Shown: positions 23,709 to 32,879 of the stretch, one piece after another
Layout of the letters: every line of letters begins with the position of its first letter
How positions within the stretch are numbered: the first letter of the stretch is position 1
Assembly: GCA_965204905.1 (NCBI GenBank)
Contig: OZ242042.1
Coordinates: 1,364,001 to 1,428,000, forward strand
Length of the DNA stretch: 64,000 bases
DNA from: Bin87 sp965204905
GTDB lineage: Bacteria; Chloroflexota; Dehalococcoidia; Lucifugimonadales; UBA3495
Direction of reading: 5' to 3'
Made by a program: the position numbers and the translations under genes
The notes under the pieces: generated by a model
Databases searched by the model: none
Told to the model about the DNA's origin: nothing
What the model saw: only the letters and a program-made list of their open reading frames with translations

Positions 23709-24713
23709 ATGGACGTCACAATCAGGGTAAAACGACAGGACCCGGAGGCGGGAGACGAACGCCGCTTGCCGTACTGGCAGAAATATCCCGTAACCATCGC
23801 GGACAACGCCACGGTCCTGGATGCGTTGATTCAGATTCGGGAGGACGACGACGGAACGCTGTCGCTGCGATGTTCGTGCCGGAGCGCGATCTGCGGCTCG
23901 TGCGCGGTGAGGATTAACGGACACGCGGGGCTGGCGTGCAAGACCATCGCCAACACGGTGGTGCAGGACGGCGTCATAACCGTTGAACCGGCCGGCGTGA
24001 TGCCGGTGGTCAAGGACCTGGTGGTCAACTTCGATCTCTTCTGGGAGAAGATCGAGGCGGTCGATCCATATCTGAAACACATGGGTCGAGAACCGGAAGG
24101 GGAGTACATCGTGTCCAACGACGCAATGCTGCACCTTTCTGGAGTGACTGCGTGCATCATGTGCGGCGCGTGCGTGTCGGACTGCACGGTGCTGGAGGTG
24201 GACCCCACGTTCCTAGGGCCGGCGGCGCTGGCGAAAGCGTACCGGTTCACCGCCGACCCACGGGACGGCGATTCCGAAGGCGTATCCACGGAACGACTGT
24301 GGGCGCTGAGCGAGCCGACGGGCATCTGGGACTGCACCCGCTGCAACGAATGCGTACAGGCGTGCCCCAAGGGCGTGGCCCCGATGGATCGCATCATGGC
24401 AATGCGGGAGCAGGCGATCCAGGCCGGCTACGACAACAACAACGGCGCGCGGCACACGGACGCCTTTACGGAGTCGGTGGGACACAGCGGGAGGCTGGAC
24501 GAGTTGCGTCTGCCGATCAAGTCCGTTGGCATGATGAACCTGCCGGCGTTGATGGACTACATGCCGGTGGCGTTCCGGGCGATGCGGCGCGGCAAGATGC
24601 CGCCGATTGCGCACAAGAACGTGGAGAACGTGGATGCGGTACGGCGCATTTTCGCCCGGACTCAGCCGGAACCCGAAGCCCCGAAGGTGAGCAACAACTC
24701 GCCGTTTGGGTAG
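23709..24713 (+). CDS. sdhB: Succinate dehydrogenase/fumarate reductase iron-sulfur subunit
   Basis: An electron-transfer subunit of 334 residues. An N-terminal ferredoxin part holds the 2Fe-2S motif CSCRSAICGSC, and two 4Fe-4S/3Fe-4S motifs follow: CIMCGACVSDC and CTRCNECVQACP. It is longer than classical SdhB (~240), with a C-terminal region of about 80 residues rich in charged groups. It starts three bases after sdhA. Confidence 0.95.
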   Translation: MDVTIRVKRQDPEAGDERRLPYWQKYPVTIADNATVLDALIQIREDDDGTLSLRCSCRSAICGSCAVRINGHAGLACKTIANTVVQDGVITVEPAGVMPVVKDLVVNFDLFWEKIEAVDPYLKHMGREPEGEYIVSNDAMLHLSGVTACIMCGACVSDCTVLEVDPTFLGPAALAKAYRFTADPRDGDSEGVSTERLWALSEPTGIWDCTRCNECVQACPKGVAPMDRIMAMREQAIQAGYDNNNGARHTDAFTESVGHSGRLDELRLPIKSVGMMNLPALMDYMPVAFRAMRRGKMPPIAHKNVENVDAVRRIFARTQPEPEAPKVSNNSPFG

Positions 24714-24743
24714 GCGCCGCGTTTGAAATATGAGGAGGAACCA

Positions 24744-25622
24744 GTGAAATACGCCTTTTTCCCGGGCTGCGTGTCGCAAGGGGGCGCGCCCGAACTTTAC
24801 CCGGCGGCGCGGATGGTGTGCGACCGCATGGGTATCGAACTGGAGGAGATACCCGGCTGGACCTGCACCGGCGCGGGGGTGATCCAGGAGAAGAACCAGC
24901 TTTTCGGCGACACGCTGAACGCGCGCAACTTTGCCAAGGCGGAGCAGATGGGATTGCCCATCCTGACCATCTGCAGCACATGCCAGGGGGTGATGTCGCA
25001 GGCGAACCACCGGATGCGCAACCCGGAATACCTGGCGGAGATCAACTCGCACCTGGCGGAGGAAGGGCTGGAGTACAGCGGGAGGAGCGAACCCAAGCAT
25101 CTGCTGTGGATACTGATTGAGGACTACGGGCTGGACAAGTTGGGAGCACTGGTCACCAGGCCACTGAACGAACTCAAAATCGCGCCGTTCTACGGGTGCT
25201 ACATCGTGCGGCCCACTGAGGCGCTGGACATCGAGGAACACCCGGAACGTCAGGAGTCTCTGGAGATGCTGATACAACTGCTGGGGGCGACGCTGGTGGA
25301 CTTTGAGGGGAAGACGCGCTGCTGCGGGTTCCCGATTCTAACCATCAACCAGCGCAACTCCATGGCGATGGTGGGCAAGCACACGTCGGAGGTGAAGGAC
25401 CTGGGCGCCGACGCTATGGTCACGCCGTGTCCGCTGTGCCACCTGAACCTGGACGGGTTCCAGCCGAAGGCGGCGTCTCAGGCGCGGCGGTCGATTGACC
25501 TGCCCATACTGCACATGCCGCAACTGATCGGGCTGGCGATGGGAATGTCGCCCAACGAGTTGGGGTTGAAGCGGCACATTGTGAGCACCGGGCCGCTGGA
25601 AGTGAAGCTGCGCGGGCGGTAG
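24744..25622 (+). CDS. HdrB/SdhE-like CCG-domain protein (subunit E of SdhABE type)
   Basis: A 292-residue protein with two cysteine-rich (CCG) domains, as in heterodisulfide reductase subunit B and subunit E of non-classical succinate:quinone reductases. The second domain shows YGCY, TRCCGFP and CPLCHLN. In the first, the place of the double cysteine reads WTCTGA, so one Cys is lost. The start is GTG at 24744, because GAGGAGG (24732-24738) fits it; a TTG at 24723 lies in that same purine run. It is 31 bases after sdhB and would provide the quinone- or thiol-side redox cluster in place of a cytochrome b anchor. Confidence 0.9.
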   Translation: MKYAFFPGCVSQGGAPELYPAARMVCDRMGIELEEIPGWTCTGAGVIQEKNQLFGDTLNARNFAKAEQMGLPILTICSTCQGVMSQANHRMRNPEYLAEINSHLAEEGLEYSGRSEPKHLLWILIEDYGLDKLGALVTRPLNELKIAPFYGCYIVRPTEALDIEEHPERQESLEMLIQLLGATLVDFEGKTRCCGFPILTINQRNSMAMVGKHTSEVKDLGADAMVTPCPLCHLNLDGFQPKAASQARRSIDLPILHMPQLIGLAMGMSPNELGLKRHIVSTGPLEVKLRGR

Positions 25623-25649
25623 GTCTGCACGAAGTTCGGCAGGAATGAG

Positions 25650-25675
25650 GGGCGGGTCTGCAACCCGCCCTTTTT
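25650..25675 (+). terminator. Palindromic repeat acting as likely terminator after the sdh set
   Basis: GGGCGGGT (25650-25657), a five-base loop and ACCCGCCC (25663-25670) are followed by TTTTT, so it looks like an intrinsic terminator 27 bases after the sdhABE-like genes. The stem is the same core as the PAL repeats elsewhere. Confidence 0.75.
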
Positions 25676-25708
25676 GCCATTCTGTTTGCAAGGAAAAGGG
25701 GCGTAAAG

Positions 25709-26344
25709 ATGCCGCAGCCTTTCGTTGTCATCAAAAATCCTCACGTCGTGATTCGGAACGTGGTGAATCTGGATGTGGAACCGGACGCCAACCTGGCCGG
25801 TCTGGAACTGGTCGTTGATTTTATCCGCATACCCAACGAACCGTCCCACCTCCACTCTGGCTCCAGTATTTTCCCTGGGGGGCAGCCACATCGGAGAGGC
25901 TACGATTTCATCATCATTAATCCACGCACCCTGGATTATGTGGAAGTCGACATACTGACCGTAGAGTCCTATGAACCCGGGAAAATCCACAGCTCGTTCT
26001 CCTACGCGGTACGCTGTAGCGGCCAAGTGCGCAAGTTTCCTCGCCAGCACCAGTGCCCTGACGTAGCCAACGCAGCATGTGCCGCCTCGGGGTGCGACGT
26101 GCTCGGTTGCAGGGTGGAGCCAGAAGCATATCGCCCCGCCGCCCTGACAGACGATGACCTCAAATTCCTCTACGATTTGGAGAGCGAACTGGAGCAATGG
26201 CTAGACGAGGCCAGGATAGGTTTTGAATTAGAGATAAGGAACCGCTACCCCGGCCAAGCCCTGTTTGTTAGAGAAGGCTACACAGGCTCTCGTGTGTACA
26301 GAGTGGACGAGATGCCACTCATAGCAGACTCTACGGGATGCTAA
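25709..26344 (+). CDS. Hypothetical protein, 211 aa
   Basis: I do not recognise this protein. It has a beta-rich N-terminal half (FVVIKNPHVVIRNVVNL), a Cys-containing middle (QCPDVANAACAASGCDVLGC, four cysteines in 20 residues), an acidic helix (DLESELEQWLDEA) and no signal peptide or membrane segment. It follows a terminator and overlaps the end of the opposite aminotransferase gene by four bases. The sequence is less GC-rich than the sdh genes before it. GGGGCG before the ATG is a weak ribosome-binding site. Confidence 0.55.
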   Translation: MPQPFVVIKNPHVVIRNVVNLDVEPDANLAGLELVVDFIRIPNEPSHLHSGSSIFPGGQPHRRGYDFIIINPRTLDYVEVDILTVESYEPGKIHSSFSYAVRCSGQVRKFPRQHQCPDVANAACAASGCDVLGCRVEPEAYRPAALTDDDLKFLYDLESELEQWLDEARIGFELEIRNRYPGQALFVREGYTGSRVYRVDEMPLIADSTGC

Positions 26345-27636
26345 CTCCGTAAAATAGGGGTGACTTCGCGGATGGCGGCGATGGTTTGGTCCACGTCGGC
26401 GTCGGTGTGGGCGACGGAGGGGTAGAATTTCTGAGGCCAGGACTTGATGATGCCATGATCCAGCAGGCCGTAGTTGAGTTTGGCCAGTGGGGCTGGGTCG
26501 GCGGCCAAGCCATCGCGGTAATTCTGCACCGGATGGTCGGCGAAATAGATGTCGAAGATGGCGTCCTCGCCGACGCTCTGGACTGTGAAACCCTGCTCGG
26601 AGCAGGCGTCAACCAGGGCCTGCCGGATACGCCCGCCGACATGGTGAAGACGGTCGTACACGCCTTCCTTGCGCAACTCGGCCAGAGTCGCCAAGCCGGC
26701 GGCGCATGCGATGGGGTTGCCGTTGAGCGTACCGATCTGGTCAACATAGCTGTCGGATGAAACGGCAGAGCGATCGTACACGGACATCACTTCATCCGAA
26801 CCCAGCACGGCTGCCAGCGGGTAGCCACCGCCCATGATCTTGCCCACGGAGCACATATCGGGAGTGACGCCGTAGAATTCCTGGGCGCCCCCGTAGGCCA
26901 GGCGGAAACTGGTCACCACCTCGTCGAATATCAGAAGTATGCCGGCGTCATGGGTGATCTTGCGCAGGCCGGCGAGGAAACCGGGATTGGGGGCGAGAGT
27001 GCGTTGCAATGGTTCCACGATGACGGCGGCGATTTCGTCCTTGTGAGCGTCAATGATGGCGGCCGTGGTGTCCAAATCGTTGAACTGCGATACCAGCATG
27101 AGGTCGCTGAGGGCGCGGGGGATGCCGGCGCTGTTGGCCTCGGCCTGGGGGAACTCCACGCTGGCGGAGGCGAACACGGACATCATGGCGTAGTCGCTGG
27201 TGCCGTGGTAGCCGCCCTCGAACTTGAGGATTTTCTCTTTGCCGGTGTAGGCGCGGGCGGCGCGCATGGCCTGGAAGCAGGCATCCGTGCCGCTGGTGGT
27301 GAACCGGACTTTGTCGGCGCAGGGGATCGCCTTGCAGAGTTCCTCGGCGAGCATCACAGCCTGGTCGTTGTTGGTGAAAAAGGTGGAACCGCGCCCCACG
27401 GCATCCAGCACGGCCTCGGTGACGGCGGGATGGGCGTGACCGAGGATCATGGGGCCGGAGCCCATCAGCCAATCGACGTATTCGTTACCGGAAACGTCCC
27501 AGACACGGCCAGCTTTACCCTCACGCACCAGGAAGTTGAGCTCGTCAGGATACTTCGTGTTCCCGGTGGAGTTGCCCGGAAAGTATTGAGCGGCTTTCGC
27601 CAGCAGTTCGTGTTCCAGTTCAGTGCGCTCAGACAT
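26341..27636 (-). CDS. Class III aminotransferase, glutamate-1-semialdehyde aminomutase-like
   Basis: A PLP enzyme of 431 residues resembling HemL. The domain runs from an N-terminal YFPGNSTGNTKYP segment through FTTSGTDACFQAMRAARA and the PLP-binding ILLIFDEVVTSFR, to the Schiff-base lysine in VGKIMGGGYPLAAV. Since no other haem genes are near and a paralogue lies at 55076-56398, it may be another omega-amino acid transaminase. AGGAGG precedes the ATG, and a minus-strand TATAAT (27671-27676) lies 35 bases further up. Confidence 0.88.
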   Translation of the reverse strand: MSERTELEHELLAKAAQYFPGNSTGNTKYPDELNFLVREGKAGRVWDVSGNEYVDWLMGSGPMILGHAHPAVTEAVLDAVGRGSTFFTNNDQAVMLAEELCKAIPCADKVRFTTSGTDACFQAMRAARAYTGKEKILKFEGGYHGTSDYAMMSVFASASVEFPQAEANSAGIPRALSDLMLVSQFNDLDTTAAIIDAHKDEIAAVIVEPLQRTLAPNPGFLAGLRKITHDAGILLIFDEVVTSFRLAYGGAQEFYGVTPDMCSVGKIMGGGYPLAAVLGSDEVMSVYDRSAVSSDSYVDQIGTLNGNPIACAAGLATLAELRKEGVYDRLHHVGGRIRQALVDACSEQGFTVQSVGEDAIFDIYFADHPVQNYRDGLAADPAPLAKLNYGLLDHGIIKSWPQKFYPSVAHTDADVDQTIAAIREVTPILRS

Positions 27637-27670
27637 GCGGGCCTCCTACGCTTGGTGGCGATTTTTAATC

Positions 27671-27676
27671 ATTATA
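27671..27676 (-). promoter_or_regulatory. -10 box for the HemL-like gene
   Basis: Minus-strand TATAAT 34 bases upstream of the ATG at 27636. I see no convincing -35 element. Confidence 0.4.
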
Positions 27677-27695
27677 CTCTTGGGCCAATGAAATA

Positions 27696-27721
27696 AGGGC
27701 GGGTACAAGACCCGCCCCTAC
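27696..27721. repeat. GC-rich palindromic repeat (PAL family), copy 3
   Basis: GGGCGGGT, a four-base loop and ACCCGCCCCTAC, between the mdh stop and the promoter of the HemL-like gene. Confidence 0.8.
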
Positions 27722-27746
27722 GTGCGCCGTGGGATTGATTAAGGGG

Positions 27747-28679
27747 TTATTCAGCGTTGGCCATGACGTCCACGAGTTCCTGGACGGAGGCGGCGGAGCT
27801 TTGGAGGGCGGCTTTTTCATCGTTGGTGAGGCTGATTTCGATGATCTGCTCAACGCCTTCGGCTCCGATCTTGACGGGGACGCCGACGCAGAGGCCGTTG
27901 ATACCGTACTCGCCTTCCAGGTAGGCGCAGCCGGGGAGGATGCGCTTCTTGTCCAGCAGGATGGCTTCGACCATCTCGGTGATGGCAGCGGACGGCGCGT
28001 AGAAGGCGGAACCCTGCTTGAGCAGCGCGACGATTTCGCCGCCGCCGTCGCGGGTGCGCTGGACGATGGAGTCGATGCGGTCCTGAGACAGCAACTCGGT
28101 GAGGGGGATGCAGCCGACGGTGGTGTAACGCACCAGCGGCACCATGTCGTCGCCGTGTCCGCCCAGCACCATGGCCTGAACGTCGTCCACGGATACGTTG
28201 AGTTCCTGGGCAATGAAAGTGCGGTAACGGGCGGTGTCGAGCACGCCGGCCATGCCGAACACACGATTGCGGGGGAACCCGGCGGTCTGGAAGACGTTCT
28301 GCACCATGGCGTCGAGGGGGTTGGTGACGGCCAGGATGATACAGTCGGGGGAGTGCTTGACGATTTCCTGGGTGACGGCGGAGGTAATCCGCATGTTGGT
28401 GAGGAGCAGGTCGTCGCGGCTCATGCCGGGGCGGCGGGCGATGCCGGCGGTGATGACGACGACGTCCGACCCGGCGGTTTCCTCGTAGCCATTGGAACCG
28501 GTGATCATGCCATCGGAGCCGATGATGGGACCGGATTCCAGCATATCGAGTCCCTTGCCCTGGGGCAGGTCTTCAACCACGTCCACCAGTACGACGTCAG
28601 CGTAGCCAAGCTGGTGGATGCGCTGGGCGGTGGTGGCGCCGACGTTGCCGGCGCCGACTACGGTAACTTTGCTTCGCAT
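27747..28679 (-). CDS. mdh: Malate dehydrogenase
   Basis: A lactate-dehydrogenase-like MDH of 310 residues that interconverts malate and oxaloacetate with NAD. The nucleotide motif is VVGAGNVGATTAQR, the substrate loop has the MDH-type ARRPGMSR, and the catalytic His is in GGHGDDMVP. It lies downstream of icd in the same orientation, with sdh genes close by, and so belongs to a small TCA cluster. The GGAGG upstream of the start is rather far (about 11 bases). Confidence 0.95.
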   Translation of the reverse strand: MRSKVTVVGAGNVGATTAQRIHQLGYADVVLVDVVEDLPQGKGLDMLESGPIIGSDGMITGSNGYEETAGSDVVVITAGIARRPGMSRDDLLLTNMRITSAVTQEIVKHSPDCIILAVTNPLDAMVQNVFQTAGFPRNRVFGMAGVLDTARYRTFIAQELNVSVDDVQAMVLGGHGDDMVPLVRYTTVGCIPLTELLSQDRIDSIVQRTRDGGGEIVALLKQGSAFYAPSAAITEMVEAILLDKKRILPGCAYLEGEYGINGLCVGVPVKIGAEGVEQIIEISLTNDEKAALQSSAASVQELVDVMANAE

Positions 28680-28713
28680 TGTTGTGGATGCCTCCGATTG
28701 TGTATGCGCATTG

Positions 28714-28741
28714 GTAGGGGCGACGCATGCGTCGCCCCTAC
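28714..28741. repeat. PAL family palindrome, variant with GACGCATGCGTC core
   Basis: A perfect palindrome: GTAGGGGC, then GACGCATGCGTC, then GCCCCTAC. The outer arms match the other copies while the inner arms differ but still pair. TTTTT follows on the plus strand, but both flanking genes run leftward, so it is not an obvious terminator for them. Confidence 0.8.
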
Positions 28742-28788
28742 GTTTTTCCGGTGACTGAGTTCAGCCGGACGTTGGACCGTTAGAGCCG

Positions 28789-31017
28789 CTAAATCGCGTC
28801 CAGGATGGCGTTCAAAGTGGCGCTGGGGCGCATGGCTTCGGCGGCCATGTCGTTGTCCGGGCGGTAGTAGCCGCCGATGTCCACGGGCTGGCCCTGGCAG
28901 TCGATCAATTCCTGGACGATTTTGTCCTCATTTTCGATCATCTGCCGGGCCACTTCGGTGAATGTGGCCTTCAGCGCGGGATCATTGTTCTGCTTAGCGA
29001 GAGCCTGCGCCCAGTAGAGCGCCAGGTAGAAGTGGCTGCCGCGGGTGTCCAGCTCATTAACCCGGCGGGACGGGTTGCGCTGGTGTTCCAGATGCTCTCC
29101 GATGGCTTCGTCCAGCGTGGTGGCCAACAGCCTGGCCTGGTCGTTGTTGAAGACCTCGCCGTAATGCTCGAAGGACGCGACAAGGGCGCAGAATTCGCCG
29201 AGCGAGTCCCAGCGAAGGTGCCCTTCCTCCTGGAATTGCTGGACGTGCCGGGGGGCTGAGCCGCCGGCGCCGGTCTCGAACATGCCACCGCCGTTGAGCA
29301 ATGGGACGACCGAGAGCATCTTGGCGCTGGTGCCCAGTTCCAGGATGGGGAAGAGGTCGGTGAGATAGTCGCGCAGGACGTTTCCGGTTACGGCAATAGT
29401 GTCCTGGCTGGCCCGGCTGCGGACGAGAGTGGCTTTCATGGCATCGAGGGGGGGCAAGGTGCTGATGTCGAGGCCGCTGGTGTCATGGTCGGGCAGGTAT
29501 TGTTCAACCTTTTTGATCAGCTCGGCGTCGTGGGCGCGGTTGGCATCGAGCCAGAAGATCGCGGCCTGGCCGGTGAGACGGGAGCGGGTGACGCCGAGCT
29601 TCACCCAGTCCTGGATGGGAAGGTCCTTGGTCTGGCACATCCGGAAGATGTCGTCCTTCTGGACGCTCTGTTCCATGAGGACCGCGCCGGACTGGTCAAC
29701 GACCTGAATGGACCCGTTGCCCGGGGCTTCAAAAGTCTTATCGTGGGAGCCGTACTCCTCGGCCGCCTGGGCCATGAGGCCGACGTTGGCTACGCTGCCG
29801 AGGGTGGCGGGATCGAGGGCGCCGTGTTGCTGACAGTCCTCAACCACCGCCTGGTAGATGGTGGCGTAGGAGCGGTCAGGGATCAGGGCGATGGTGTCGT
29901 GCAGTTCGTTGTCGGGTCCCCAAGTGCGGCCACCATCACGGATGACCACGGGCATGGAAGCGTCGATGATGGTGTCGCTGGAGACGTGGAGGTTGGAGAT
30001 GCCACGGTAGGAGTTGACCATCATCAGATCGGGGCGCCTGTCGTAGCAGGCCTGGATATCAGCTTCGATTTCCGTCCGCTTGGCTTCGGGCAGGTCCTGG
30101 ATCTTGGTGAGCATTTCGGCGATGCCGTTATCGGGGTCCACTGCGACCTGGGCCAATGCGTCGGCGTGCTTGTCGAACACTTCGTTGAAGAACTCTGAAA
30201 CCAGGTGCCCGAAGATGATGGGGTCGGACACGCGCATCATGGTAGTTTTGACGTGGAGGCCCAGCAGGAGGTCGTCGGCTTTGGCCTGTTCCATCTGTTC
30301 GGCGTAAAACTGGCGCAGCTTGGCGACGTTCATCACGGCGCAGTCGATGATTTCGCCGGCCTGAAGGGGGATGCCGGATTTGAGTTCGGTAACGCTGCCG
30401 TCGCTGGCGACGAACTGGATGGCGGCAGTTCCGGCTTGGGTGGTGGTGACCGCGACCTCAGTGCTGAAGAAATCGCCGTCGGTCATATGGCCGACGCGGG
30501 TCTTGGAGACTTCAGGCCAGTCCTGCATCATGCGGTGGGGATTGCGCTGGCCGTGGAACTTGACCGCGTTGGAGGAACGGCGGTCGGAGTTGCCTTCACG
30601 GATTACAGGGTTGACGGCGCTGCCCAACACACGGGAATAGCGGACCTGAGTCTCGCGTTCTGCGTCGTTGGCGGGCTGGTCGGGATAGTCCGGGATGTCG
30701 TAGCCCTTACCCTGCAACTCAGCAATCGCGCTCTTCAGTTGTGGGATGGAAGCGCTGATGTTGGGGAGCTTGATCAGGTTCGCATCGGGTTCCAGGCACA
30801 GCTCGCCGCACATCCGCAGGTAGTCGGGTATTTTCTGCTCGTCGGTGAGGTTGTCGGGGAAATTGGCGATAATGCGTCCCGACAACGAAATGTCCCAAGT
30901 TTCCAGTTCGATGCCGGAACCCTTGGTGAAAGCCTGAAGAATGGGCAGCAACGAATGGGTGGCGAGGTATGGGGCTTCGTCGGTTTCGGTGTAGATGATT
31001 TTGGCAGCTTCTGGCAT
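28789..31017 (-). CDS. icd: NADP-dependent isocitrate dehydrogenase, monomeric type
   Basis: This enzyme decarboxylates isocitrate to 2-oxoglutarate with NADP. At 742 residues it is the large monomeric form, unlike the ~420-residue dimeric form. The N-terminal KIIYTETDEAPYLATHSLLPI, the SNAVKFHGQRNPHRM region and MMVNSYRGISNLHVSSDT are typical. The ATG at 31017 is fixed by GGAGGAG just upstream; the frame is open a little further but unmatched. Its neighbour downstream is mdh. Confidence 0.96.
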   Translation of the reverse strand: MPEAAKIIYTETDEAPYLATHSLLPILQAFTKGSGIELETWDISLSGRIIANFPDNLTDEQKIPDYLRMCGELCLEPDANLIKLPNISASIPQLKSAIAELQGKGYDIPDYPDQPANDAERETQVRYSRVLGSAVNPVIREGNSDRRSSNAVKFHGQRNPHRMMQDWPEVSKTRVGHMTDGDFFSTEVAVTTTQAGTAAIQFVASDGSVTELKSGIPLQAGEIIDCAVMNVAKLRQFYAEQMEQAKADDLLLGLHVKTTMMRVSDPIIFGHLVSEFFNEVFDKHADALAQVAVDPDNGIAEMLTKIQDLPEAKRTEIEADIQACYDRRPDLMMVNSYRGISNLHVSSDTIIDASMPVVIRDGGRTWGPDNELHDTIALIPDRSYATIYQAVVEDCQQHGALDPATLGSVANVGLMAQAAEEYGSHDKTFEAPGNGSIQVVDQSGAVLMEQSVQKDDIFRMCQTKDLPIQDWVKLGVTRSRLTGQAAIFWLDANRAHDAELIKKVEQYLPDHDTSGLDISTLPPLDAMKATLVRSRASQDTIAVTGNVLRDYLTDLFPILELGTSAKMLSVVPLLNGGGMFETGAGGSAPRHVQQFQEEGHLRWDSLGEFCALVASFEHYGEVFNNDQARLLATTLDEAIGEHLEHQRNPSRRVNELDTRGSHFYLALYWAQALAKQNNDPALKATFTEVARQMIENEDKIVQELIDCQGQPVDIGGYYRPDNDMAAEAMRPSATLNAILDAI

Positions 31018-31135
31018 GATCTCCTCCTCAGCAAGCAAGTTGCACGGGCCGCTACGGTTTGCCAAGGATTGGTTGACTACAGGCCCGGACTCAGGGGCCG
31101 GATGCAACACACCCGGCGCAGGATAAACCCTGCGA

Positions 31136-31141
31136 ATTATA
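31136..31141 (-). promoter_or_regulatory. Possible -10 box for icd
   Basis: Minus-strand TATAAT 118 bases upstream of the icd ATG. There is no clear -35. A degenerate palindrome (31162-31181) lies beyond it. Confidence 0.35.
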
Positions 31142-31235
31142 CACCCGGAAACGGGAAGGCGGTAGGCCCAAACCTGCCCTTACGAGAGCCGGTACAGAGT
31201 CCATTTGCTCAGCATGAGCGGAAACTATGCTGCCA

Positions 31236-31244
31236 TGCTAAACT
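31236..31244 (+). promoter_or_regulatory. Possible extended -10 for the gamma-glutamyltransferase gene
   Basis: TGC TAAACT, 32 bases before the ATG at 31276, differs at one TATAAT position more than the better boxes. AGGAG precedes the ATG. Confidence 0.35.
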
Positions 31245-31275
31245 TTGCCCAAACTCGGCTACCAGGAGTCCTTCC

Positions 31276-32877
31276 ATGTTTTTTAACTCTCGGCGTTCCA
31301 CCGTCCATGCAACCAATGGGATGGTCGCAACCAGCCAGCCACTGGCCGCGATGGCCGGCGTGCGTATCCTGATGGCGGGAGGCAACGCTGTTGACGCGGC
31401 GGTGGCGACGGCGGCGACGCTGAACGTGGTGGAACCGATGTCAACGGGTGTGGGCGGCGACGTGTTCGCGCTGATCTGGAAAGTGAAAAGGAAGGACGTG
31501 GTCGCGCTGAACGGCAGCGGACGGGCTCCGATGGCGGCAAGCATTGACCAACTGCGGGATCAAGGACGCAGCCGGATGCCGGCATTCGGGCCGTACTCGG
31601 TGTCGGTTCCAGGGACGGTACACGGTTGGGAAGTGTTGCTGGAGAGCGAGGGGACGATGACCCTGGCGGAGGCGTTGGAACCGGCGATTGAGTACGCCGA
31701 AAACGGGTTCCCGGTCAGCGACATAATCGCCTACCAATGGCAGCAACAGGAGGACAAGCTGGCGGCGTTCCCGTCGGGTCAGGAATTACTGACGAACGGG
31801 CGAGCGCCGCGTGAAGGCGAGATGATGCGGCTGCCCACGCTGGCGAACACGTTGCGGACGGTGGCCGAGGGGGGTAGCGAAGGGTTTTACGACGGGCCTA
31901 TCGCAAAGGCGATGGCGAGTTTTGTGCAGGAACAGGGCGGATGGTTGACGGAGGAAGACCTGGCGGCGCACCACTCGGATTGGGACGAGCCCATCAAGAC
32001 CGATTACCGTGGGGTCACCTGCTGGGAGTGTCCGCCGAACGGGCAGGGGATAATCGCGCTGGAGGCTCTGAACATCGCCGAGGGGTTTGACATTGCCGGG
32101 ATGGGGGAGCAGAGTGCTGATCGCTACCATCACCTGATCGAGGCTACAAGGCTGGGCTTTGCGGACGCTTTTGAATATCTCGCCGACCCGCGGTGCGTTG
32201 ACGTGCCGGTGGAGATGTGGACGTCCAAGGCATACGCGGACGGTCGTCGCAGCCTCATAGACTCGGGCGCGGCCATGCAGACGGCGCCCTATGGCAAGAT
32301 GGTTCCGGGGAGCGATACCGTCTATATCAGCGTAGTGGACGGGGACGGCAATGCGTGCTCGCTCATCAACAGCGTGTTTTCCAATTTCGGGTCCGGTCTG
32401 GTGGCGCCGGGCACGGGCGTAGTGCTGCACAACCGGGCGTCGCTGTTTGAACTGGACCCGGAGCATCCCAACGCGCTGGCGGGCGGCAAGCGTCCCTTCC
32501 ACACCATCATACCGGCCATGGCGACGCGGGACGGCGAACTGTGGTTGAGCTACGGCGTGATGGGCGGGTTCATGCAACCCCAGGGACATTTGCAGGTGAT
32601 CAGCAACATGGTGGACTTCGGCATGGATTCGCAAGGCGCGTTGGATGCGTTGCGATTCCAGGTTGTCGGTGATTCGGTGTGGCTGGAAGGCGACGTGAGC
32701 AATGAAGTCGTAACGGAACTGCACCGTCGGGGCCATCGGGTCAACGTGATGCACGGGCCCGGCCGGGGCGGCGCCGGCGGCATGGGCGGCGGACAGGCAA
32801 TCAGCCGCGACCCGGAAAGCGGAGTGCTCAGCGGCGGCAGCGAACCGCGCAAGGACGGAGCGGCGATTGGCTGGTAG
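31276..32877 (+). CDS. ggt: Gamma-glutamyltransferase family protein
   Basis: An N-terminal-nucleophile hydrolase that transfers or hydrolyses gamma-glutamyl groups. It has 533 residues without a signal peptide. The pro-enzyme cleaves before a Thr, here in SDTVYISVVDGDGNA, followed by FSNFGSGLVAPGTGVVLHNR. An upstream open frame runs to 30205 but is antisense to icd. The ATG at 31276 has AGGAG a few bases upstream. Confidence 0.9.
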   Translation: MFFNSRRSTVHATNGMVATSQPLAAMAGVRILMAGGNAVDAAVATAATLNVVEPMSTGVGGDVFALIWKVKRKDVVALNGSGRAPMAASIDQLRDQGRSRMPAFGPYSVSVPGTVHGWEVLLESEGTMTLAEALEPAIEYAENGFPVSDIIAYQWQQQEDKLAAFPSGQELLTNGRAPREGEMMRLPTLANTLRTVAEGGSEGFYDGPIAKAMASFVQEQGGWLTEEDLAAHHSDWDEPIKTDYRGVTCWECPPNGQGIIALEALNIAEGFDIAGMGEQSADRYHHLIEATRLGFADAFEYLADPRCVDVPVEMWTSKAYADGRRSLIDSGAAMQTAPYGKMVPGSDTVYISVVDGDGNACSLINSVFSNFGSGLVAPGTGVVLHNRASLFELDPEHPNALAGGKRPFHTIIPAMATRDGELWLSYGVMGGFMQPQGHLQVISNMVDFGMDSQGALDALRFQVVGDSVWLEGDVSNEVVTELHRRGHRVNVMHGPGRGGAGGMGGGQAISRDPESGVLSGGSEPRKDGAAIGW

Positions 32878-32879
32878 CC

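Noticed and set aside
22149..24134. 661-codon minus-strand frame over sdhA-sdhB
   Set aside because: It is antisense to recognised sdh genes, with no family features.
24723..24743. TTG start for the HdrB-like protein
   Set aside because: The sequence between is the ribosome-binding site (GAGGAGG) for the GTG at 24744.
28714..28748. Terminator reading of the palindrome followed by TTTTT
   Set aside because: Both adjacent genes run leftward, and the T-run is on the wrong side for them.
30205..31275. N-terminal extension of the gamma-glutamyltransferase frame
   Set aside because: That part is antisense to icd. The true start is the ATG at 31276.
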